64,000 nt of DNA from Sialis fuliginosa (taxonomy: Eukaryota; Arthropoda; Insecta; Megaloptera; Sialidae). The DNA lies in assembly GCA_961205875.1 (NCBI GenBank), contig OY540809.1, forward strand, positions 25,804,267 to 25,868,266, given 5' to 3'. How positions within the stretch are numbered: the stretch's first letter is position 1; every line of letters begins with the position of its first letter. Below the pieces are notes generated by a model, which was not told the origin of the DNA, made no database searches, and saw only the letters and a list, made by a program, of their open reading frames with translations. Below are positions 56,520 to 64,000 of this stretch, one piece after another. A program made the position numbers and the translations under genes.

Positions 56520-57413
56520 GTCCGGATATTCTTCCTGAGGGAGCTACAGCCTTTTACCCAAAATTAGTGTTTATTTAATATCTAGAGAACCCATTGTGCT
56601 ACAGTTATGAAATTGGATACAGGGTTTGACATTAAATTTTTTTATCGGTTTCCTGTATCAAATAATAATAATTTAGACCAGGGGTGTATGGGGCCAGTGG
56701 GCCCGCCGATTTTTATCAAGTATTTTTTTGTTCTTTAATGTTTTCCTGACTTGGGTTCTTGTAGAAGATTATATGATACAAAATACACAAAAATATACTT
56801 TGGTTATTTGTCATAAGATCAACCGATTTCGAAAAATAACGAAAAAAAGAAAGTACTGCAGAACTTTTCTTAATACGGATGCTTCAAATTACACAAAATA
56901 AGTTTATATTCTTGTAATATAAATAAAAACAAGATGAAAAGTTAATACAAAATATACCTCCAAAACTACATTTTTATCAAAAAATAGCCATTTTTGGTTT
57001 CATTTTTAATATGATTTTGTAACAGTAATACAACTGACGGTAAGTCTATGGTGAGTATTAGGAGTTATATTTATATTAACTTTTTATCTTATTTTTAATT
57101 ATAGAACAAGAATATAAACTTATTTTGTGTAATTTGAAGCATCCGTATTAAGTAAAATTCTGCAGTACTTTCTTTTTTCGATATTTTTCCAAAACGGTTG
57201 ATCTAATGACAAATAAACAAAATATATTTTTGTGTATTTTGTATCATATAATTTTCTAGAAAAACTCAATTCAGGAAAAAATTCAAGAACAAAAAAATAC
57301 TTGATAAAAATCGGCGGGCCCACTGGCCCCATACACCCCTGGTCTAAATTATTATTATTAGATACTGGAAATCGATAACATTTATTAATATCAAACCCTG
57401 TATCAAATTTCAT
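56520..57413. repeat. fold-back repeat (ACCCATTGTG family), copy 3
   Basis: The left arm (56607-56962) and right arm (57063-57413) are close reverse complements, including CCAGGGGTGTATGGGGCCAG (left) and CTGGCCCCATACACCCCTGG (right). 56520-56606 is further family sequence (GAGAACCCATTGTG) lacking on the right. The loop is ~100 bp. Best preserved of the three copies. Confidence 0.8.
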
Positions 57414-57416
57414 CAT

Positions 57417-57622
57417 CATGAGGAAGGACATAGACTAAAAAATGGGTATTTGTACGCATTATAGGTTATAATTTTTTTGCCGTAGACATCTAGTGTGTAA
57501 ATTCGAAACTAAAAACCGGTTTATTGATAATACAGATTTCTGTATTATTTACGTAATTTACCTAACCTAACCTAACTTACTTTTATGGTATTAAATTCCA
57601 CGCGAACGAAGTCGCGGGTAAC
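57417..57622 (+). mobile_element. Helitron-like element, 3' half
   Basis: GAGGAAGGACATAG, GTAGACATCTAGTGTG and CACGCGAACGAAGTCGCGGG-TAAC in family order. CTAG is lost (ATATTTAC follows). It starts where the fold-back arm ends, so one may have truncated the other. Confidence 0.6.
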
Positions 57623-58221
57623 ATATTTACAGAAAGAATAAAATGTAATAAAGGATATAAACTTTACGAACTATAGTTTCTTGACTGATAATCTCTTCAT
57701 TATTTTAAAAATTTAAATTCCACAGACAAATAACGTATTAAAAAATATTCAGTACTCCTGGTTCATTCCAGCCTTTTTAATAAAAAAAAGAGCATAATTA
57801 GATTTAAAATTAGAGTCGAGGATGCCATGTTGAAAAATATGTAACAAAATCATATCAGTGTAGCGCACATCTGTTTATTAGGCAAATAAAACGTAACTGT
57901 TCAGTGTTCGGGGTTGATCAAGACGCGGCGGAGTTTTAATAAAGAAAACTTCAGGAAACGGAAATTCGAGGATCTGGAGTTGGGTTTGATAAACAGTTGT
58001 AAGGAAATGAAATATTGTTAGGTTAGGATACTTGCACTGACTTAAAGGCGCGTTCTCACGGCTATAATACAATACATATCGATCGTTCAGAATTTTTTAT
58101 TTTTTATTTTTTCTCCATAAAATTTGTCCCAGCCGATTTTTTCTTAAAATTTTGTCAACAATTAGACGTATCATTAAGTAGATCAAATAAACGTTTTTTG
58201 GAAGTTATACTTCTACATACT
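57623..58221. other. unassigned stretch
   Basis: 57890-58060 is slightly less AT-rich and has a 64-codon minus frame without motifs. Confidence 0.35.
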
Positions 58222-58945
58222 ACAGGTCACAAAACGTAATAAATCGACAATAATCCTTTTGAATTCACTTCATCTACTATCAGAATAGAACTCTTTTAAA
58301 ACTCAGCCAAATCGAATAACTAGAAATAAGAAAATTTGCAGTTTATTTAAATATGTTTTCATATTTTTGAAAAAATTGAATCATGATAATAGATAGTTAA
58401 TCCGGAAGTTCACAATAGCTAAAACTGACATATAATGCGTTGTATTTTAATTATTTTATTCAAAGGTATGACTTTTTTGCAAATTACAACGATTGAATGT
58501 TTATCTTGAGTTCTATTTCATTACGTTACATCTTTAATCAAGATAAAATTTGGTAAGTTTGCAATATAAAATGTGAAACATATTTATTTATATCTGTGAC
58601 AATCAATGACATTTTGTTTGTTGAAATATTTATTATGATAAATGTTTTATTTATTATTTGTGGAATACTTTTTTCAGTGTTTGTATTTATTTATTCTTTA
58701 ATGACGGATCGTTGTAAGAAAATATAATTATTAAGTGAGGTTATGTTTTTTATTTTATTATGTTTTCAAATGTACATACTTACATAATCACTTATATTAC
58801 TAATAATATCCATTGTTAACAAAAAATTCGAGTTAAAGATATGATTGTTTTTAAAAACATCCTTTAAAAAATTAATTGACAAAGTTGACAACTTTATTAG
58901 TTCAAGGGGTGTGCATTTTATGGCCAAGTCATACAATTGTTTCAT
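58222..58945 (+). repeat. dispersed duplication, copy B
   Basis: Direct-orientation partner of 47262-47928, about 11 kb away. Carries an extra ~90 bp (about 58295-58380) and small gaps. Confidence 0.65.
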
Positions 58946-59862
58946 TTTATTGAACTATGATAAAAATCTTTGAAAAATGTAGGTACTAGTGCCTGATTCA
59001 GAAATGGTAGTGAGATACTTCGTCATTATTTACCAACTTTTGATATTAATAAAAAAAAAATACTTCAATTGTTATATCATGCATGTTTCAAAATTATATT
59101 TTAAAAATGAAAACGTTCAGTAACTTATTTATATATTTTCTAGTAGTGTAGATGCGGCTTTAACCAGTCACAAATTCATCGACTTTCTGTTGAAACTTGT
59201 TTGTGTGTTTAAATGAAGAAGAATATGTATAAAAGATTCCAAAAATATGAATACACATGTCTGATCGAAATGTTTTTTATGAAATGGGGTTAATGTAGTT
59301 ATTCGTATGCCAGTATGTATATAGATAAAGTAAAAATATTCTAGGGAAATTAATTAATTATTTAACCGAGTCAGAGAACAATTACAGTTGAAATAATACC
59401 TAGATGCAATTAGTTCTAAAGATTGAAAGAATGGCTAAGAATCTAACTTTTAATAAAATTTTTATTGATTTTACTGAATAGGAGATAATTATTATTATCT
59501 GTATTTGAATACCTAATATTTTTTCTCTTTTTTGTAGATTCATACAAAAAACCATTAATGTATGTAATTTAAAATTGTACATAAAAATTTAATAGAGTGT
59601 GATAAAAACTGTTATAAATTAATGCCTCTGCTCTAGGGACTTGGAATAAATTTGAAAGTTCAAATGAAATCCTCCTTGAGACACTTAATTTTAATGTAAG
59701 GAAAAAAAACTTGGGGCGTTTTCATTTTCTTATCTCTAACTGCAAATAGGTACGTATTATTTTGAATAGTCATTTGTAATTATATTATATTCATATAACA
59801 TCTTAAATATACAAGTAATTAACGAACTTGACATACAGTGTGTTCTTCGATCTACACATCAA
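58946..59862. other. unassigned stretch
   Basis: AT-rich, no feature recognised. Confidence 0.4.
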
Positions 59863-59864
59863 TA

Positions 59865-60357
59865 CAGTAATACCTCAATTTACGCGGTTAATTTGTTCCA
59901 TGAAAACAGCGCGTAAACGGAGCAATAGAAAGCCATGTAAAAAATAAGTATTTGTATTCTCAAATAATTTACTCTATAGGTGAGATATATCTTACATATA
60001 AAATTTAACAAGTTTCTGACACCGGCGAAAGAAAAAAACAGTTTTGGATTAACTGTTATAAAAATATAACATCTTATTGATAATGTTTATTCAAAATCAA
60101 TCAAATTTTCAATCAGAGAAATTCACTGTTTCATATGTTTACTACAAATTGACATAAATAGGTTACGGAATAAATACACGTCATGAAGAATACCCCAGTT
60201 CTGTTATGCATATCTGGCTTCGGGGAATACCCGAGTTCTATTATACATGTGCGTGGTGACAACCGATGTCTAGTTGATTAATGAACATATAAAACTTTGT
60301 CAACTGTGTAAAAGCGAATCCGCGTAAATAGAGACCACGTAAATGGAGGGATTTCTG
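59865..60357. mobile_element. Tc1/mariner-type MITE (CAGTAATACCTC ends)
   Basis: Starts CAGTAATACCTCAATTTACG and ends CGTAAATGGAGGGATTTCTG, TA on both sides (59863-59864, 60358-60359). Secondary CGCG-TAAA motifs lie behind both ends. 493 bp; the minus frame at 60241-60438 is not transposase. Confidence 0.75.
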
Positions 60358-60359
60358 TA

Positions 60360-61197
60360 TGTGTAAAAGACAAAAAGTTTTGTACTTTGAAAGTTCAGTT
60401 TTAAAAAAATATATTTTTTTCAAAATCAAGTAGGTCACAAAATATCATGAAAATCGGAAAATTTAATAGCCATTGATTTTTTCAGTGAAGATAAGAAAAA
60501 TTGTTTATCGAAGAAATATAAAGTAGTGAATTATTTAAAACTAATACGCGCTATAAAATCATTGTCCGCTATTTGTGAAAATTTGTACAGAGGTACAATT
60601 TTTCATTTTAAATACGCAACTTTTATCAAAAATAAATGTAATTTGATTGTTAAAAATATCATAGCTCCCCAATGAATGAAAAATGTTGTTTTCTTTAATT
60701 TTAAATCGTATTTTAATCCATTTATTTTATTCAAACACGACCCTGAATATGATTTAAAAATCAAATATACTTTATAAAGAAAACGTTTTTTTTACTAACA
60801 CAAGATGAAATAATAAAAAAGCTTTTTAAAATGATGTACGTTCTTTTTCAATTATAGATGTATTTAAGCTTGGATTTATTCTGAAAGCAATTAAGAATTA
60901 TATCTTATTACATCTGAAAATCCCAATATGAAGTAGAAAAAAGTTTAAATGCTATCGTTTTTTATATTAAATTGCTTCTAATTTTAATTAATTTATAATT
61001 AATTGTAGATTATGACGTGTATTGTTATTGTATTCGAATTCTTATAAAAAGTTCTTAATTTATTATATTATAAAATGTAGACTTGACTACCTGTATTAAA
61101 GTGTACATATTCAATTAAAGTGTACAATTTAAATCCGTCTAATGTTGTCGTTTAAAAAAAATAAGTTATATAACATTGTCTCTATGTTGATATCTAG
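60360..61197. other. unassigned stretch
   Basis: AT-rich, no feature recognised. Confidence 0.4.
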
Positions 61198-61321
61198 CTG
61201 GGGAAAAATTTTAGATCTGATATGATCAAATCAGATCTTGATAGACCTACATTTTGAGACAACTATTATATTTTTTCACTGGTTGTTGATCTGTGGAAAC
61301 TTGCAAAGATCTACAACGAGC

Positions 61322-61847
61322 CCAAGGTATATAAAGACAAGGTAGTCTCAACAATTCCTTGACCAATCAGCGTTGGCGCGGGAATTGACGTCACCTGGGG
61401 GATATATTCAAATGCCATAAATTTTTAATAGAATATTAATTACAAAAAATTCCTTTATTTATTCTTGTTTTCGTATTTTTTGATATTTTAACAACACATA
61501 CAATCAAATAAGTATAAATTAGACATTGAAAAATCATAAAAAAAGCTGTCAAAGACAATTTGGTCAATTCGGGAAGCATCATTTTTACTATTCTTATGTT
61601 GGCAATACGTTATATGATTCTGACAGCACTTTATGATTTTGCTATGTCGAATTTGTACTTATTTGATTGTATGTGTTGTTAAAATATCAAAAAATACGAA
61701 AACAAGAATAAATAAAGGAATTTTTTGTAATTAATATTCTATTAAAAATTTATGACATTTGAATATATCCCCCAGGTGACGTCAATTCCCGCGCCAACGC
61801 TGATTGGTCAAGGAATTGTTGAGACTACCTTGTCTTTATATACCTTG
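61322..61847. repeat. promoter-like palindrome, copy B (8 bp duplication)
   Basis: 526 bp. The outer ~200 bp of each arm are reverse complements with very few differences. CAACGAGC lies on both sides (61314-61321, 61848-61855). Each arm holds TATATAAAG, ACCAATCAGCG, TTGGCGCGGGAA and TGACGTCA, which match TATA, CCAAT, E2F and CRE consensus sites. No coding. The duplication length suggests a hAT-type fold-back. Confidence 0.85.
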
Positions 61848-61855
61848 CAACGAGC

Positions 61856-62375
61856 CAAGGTATATAAAGACAAGTAGTCTCATCAGCTCCTTGACCAATC
61901 AGCATTGGCGCGGGAATTGACGTTACCACGAAGACATATTCAAATGTTAGAAATGTATAATAGAATATCAATTATAAAAAAAAACTCTTTATTTATTCTT
62001 GTTTTCGTATATTTTGATATTTTAACAACACATGTGATCAAAGAAGTATAAATTCGACATTGCAAAATCATAAAAAGCTATCAGAATCACAGAACGTATT
62101 GCCAACTTAAGAATTGTAAAAATGACATTCCCGAATAGACCAAATTATTTGTGATTGCTTTTTTATTATTTTGCAATGTCAGATTTGTACTTATTTGATT
62201 GCATGTGTTGTTAAAATATCAAAAAATACGAAAACAAGAATAAAGGAATTTTGTGTAATTGATATTCTATTATACATTTCTAAGATTTCAATATGTCTTC
62301 ATGGTGACGTCAATTCCCGCGCCAACGCTGATTGGTCAAGGAGCTGATGAGACTACCTTGTCTTTATATACCTTG
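61856..62375. repeat. promoter-like palindrome, copy C
   Basis: 520 bp, starting exactly after the CAACGAGC that follows copy B. Arms are complementary (CAAGGTATATAAAG; CTTTATATACCTTG) but more diverged than those of copy B; the left arm has TGACGTTA where the right arm has TGACGTCA. The right flank AGAACGAT is only a weak match to CAACGAGC. Confidence 0.85.
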
Positions 62376-62530
62376 AGAACGATTTCAATATGTTTCCTAA
62401 CCGTTTAAAAAAATATATATATAATAAATAGATACTGAATTTATAACGAACAAAAATCATTTTATTTTGTCGCAATCCGACCAATAGAACAGGAGATATT
62501 TAAAAAATCTGTAAAAATATTTTAAAAAAT

Positions 62531-62599
62531 TATATGCGGCCCTCAAAAAAATTTAGATTGTCAATGCGGCCCGTCGAGCAATTTGGGTTGGCCAGGCCT
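62531..62599 (-). mobile_element. hAT-like end (AAGGCCTGGCCAACC)
   Basis: The minus strand starts AAGGCCTGGCCAACCCAAAT with GGGCCGCATTGACAATCT, matching 54831-54897. Only one end of the element is visible. Confidence 0.5.
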
Positions 62600-62695
62600 T
62601 ATCTACATCAAAAAACATCGTTGTAGATCGTGATAGATATAGAAACATTGAAAATTCATATATGTATTTTCAACGTTACAACGATCTTCAGAGTT

Positions 62696-62735
62696 CTTTG
62701 TAGATCATTGTAGATCTTTGTAGATCGTTGTAAAT
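62696..62735 (+). repeat. TTGTAGATC short tandem repeat
   Basis: TTTGTAGATC/ATTGTAGATC units in a row, with outlying variants from 62618 to 62755. Confidence 0.7.
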
Positions 62736-62845
62736 CTTTGCAGGTCTCCATAGATCAAATACCAGTGTACAAATATGATATTGTCTCAAAATGCAGATCT
62801 ATCAAGACCTGATTTGATCACTTCAGATATTAAAATTTTTCCCGG

Positions 62846-63531
62846 TATAATATTATAGTGAATTATAAACATTTATTTTAGAATTATTATGTATTTATTA
62901 AGCATGCTCGTATGTATGTGTTTTTCTCTGTTTATGATACTTGAATATTTTTGTGTTTTAATTTCAAGGTTGAGCTAACTTCAAGATTATACAAAAGTTA
63001 TTAAATTATATGTTTATTGTCCATTTGGTGGTTGAAATGTAAAGCTTATAATATGTGAAATGTTTTATGGAATATTGTGGATATTATTTTTAAACTATTC
63101 GCTTCTCTATGGAAATTTCTTACAAAAAAGGTATTTTATATAGAATATATTTTATTATTTATTACCGATTTATACAGACTGAATAAACAGTACATAGATA
63201 ATATTGATTCTACAGCCGAAAATGTTAAGTATATAAAAAATGTTCCATATAAGAATTTTTTTACTAATGTTTTTCCATAATTTGGCTATTTACTCTTTTT
63301 TGTAACATTATTTCAGAGATATCATCAATATATTTTTAATAGCGTCCTACCTTTTTATTATTATACCGTTGGTTGGCACTTTTTATTTACTCCATCTATG
63401 TCAAAATGTTCACAAAATTCGTGAAAATTTACGTTAATAATTTGATATAATTTATCATTCATTTGTTTGGCCATTACCAGTTAACAGAACTTCTAAACAA
63501 TTTGTTCATTGTATTATATTTTATAAAATAT
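62846..63531. other. unassigned stretch
   Basis: AT-rich. The plus frame at 63077-63280 lacks motifs. Confidence 0.4.
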
Positions 63532-63534
63532 TTA

Positions 63535-63848
63535 TGCCCGGTATTATAAAGAATTTGCACGCTTTGCTTCCAGCTAGGAATCAAATTGTTATGAAATTGC
63601 TAGATATTTTAAAGCAGTGGTAATAAATGCATAATAATGTAAATGGTATACATTTTATGAGGTACACTTGGCATCACTTATTTTATGTCGCTAATTTCTA
63701 CTTAATACGCATGCGTCAGTCATTATATGTGCGATTTCATTGACTACATCTGTCAGTGGTTATCATTTATATTTAATACTTAGCAGATAGCGTTAGCTGG
63801 GAGCTAATTTGCATTCGCACTCAAGCAAATGCTTTATAATACCGGGCA
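63535..63848. mobile_element. PIF/Harbinger-type MITE, copy 3 (complete)
   Basis: Ends TGCCCGGTATTATAAAG and CTTTATAATACCGGGCA are perfect inverted repeats; TTA on both sides (63532-63534, 63849-63851). 314 bp, same family as 30762-32447 and 34859-35123. The perfect ends suggest the youngest of the three. Confidence 0.9.
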
Positions 63849-64000
63849 TTAAACATATATCTTTCGCGTTATTGAAATACAAATTTGTGTAATAATAAGG
63901 CTCGAAGTGTAGGTGCTGTACTATATATACCTTTGTATTTTTCACATGATTACAGGTGTTCTTTATAATTCATTAATTCGTCGACACGTTTGCCTGTGAC

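Larger units (their letters stand above)
61198..62845. mobile_element. composite element holding two palindromes
   Basis: Inverted ends CTGGGGAAAAATTTTAGATC and GATATTAAAATTTTTCCCGG continue inward for ~65 bp (GATCAAATCAG-TCTTGATAGA, TTTTGAGACAA). Inside are the palindromes at 61322-61847 and 61856-62375, a hAT-like end (62531-62599) and TGTAGATC repeats. No host duplication was settled. Confidence 0.65.

Noticed and set aside
57556-57577. CCTAACCTAACCTAAC as interstitial telomere repeat
   Set aside because: Only about three units, inside a Helitron-like fragment where a CCTAACC motif occurs elsewhere without repeats.
61322-62375. Palindromes as hairpin termini of an integrated DNA virus
   Set aside because: No viral coding between or beside them, and an 8 bp duplication flanks copy B; a fold-back transposon explains them better.
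1-64000. CRISPR arrays, rRNA, tRNA, operons, bacterial features
   Set aside because: No regularly spaced short repeats, no cloverleaf or rRNA sequence; the window is eukaryotic repeat-rich DNA.

Overview
The window is AT-rich (I estimate well over 70%), eukaryotic, and almost free of recognisable host genes. Its repeat content points to an insect: short Helitron-like elements ending in a CGCGGGTAAC hairpin plus CTAG, hAT, PIF/Harbinger-type and Tc1/mariner-type MITEs, a decayed LINE, and a relic of a multicopy arthropod gene family with WREP and DYCW motifs. I cannot tell the order; Hemiptera and Lepidoptera both fit. Most likely this is intergenic or long-intron DNA.

Layout. 1-5 kb: Helitron pieces and two inverted copies of an ~0.8 kb repeat (called F1 here) around a short CpG-rich patch. 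5.4-6 kb: a broken gene-family relic split by a MITE with TTA target duplication. 6-9 kb: nothing recognised. 9.3-12 kb: hAT-in-hAT nest, a perfect 103 bp palindrome, and an element with CACTGGAACC-type ends. 12.6-16.2 kb: composite with inverted ends holding a 1.76 kb hAT element (perfect 8 bp duplication), which itself holds a fold-back repeat. 16.9-18.3 kb: Helitron-like and mosaic repeats. 19-22.4 kb: four TIR elements, one weak ORF, one weak promoter-like site. 23.9-28.5 kb: LINE relic, several Helitron-like elements including one complete 318 bp copy, and F1. 29-33.8 kb: long Helitron-like element, a Harbinger-type MITE split by a hAT, and a chimeric F1. 34-43 kb: MITEs, fold-backs, a pogo-like relic, and one candidate coding exon at 41048-41161. 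44-46.5 kb: hAT with a MITE set exactly at its edge, and a TA-flanked transposon with a lysine-rich coding tail. 47-59 kb: a dispersed duplication, a 2.2 kb giant palindrome with its empty site nearby, and many small MITEs. 59.8-64 kb: mariner-type MITE, a composite holding two 0.5 kb palindromes side by side, and a final Harbinger-type MITE.

The strongest evidence is structural: target-site duplications, terminal inverted repeats, and two cases where an uninterrupted paralogue within the window shows the empty site. No coordinated gene system, operon, RNA gene or CRISPR array was found. Family names are inferred from end sequences and duplication length, not from database searches.
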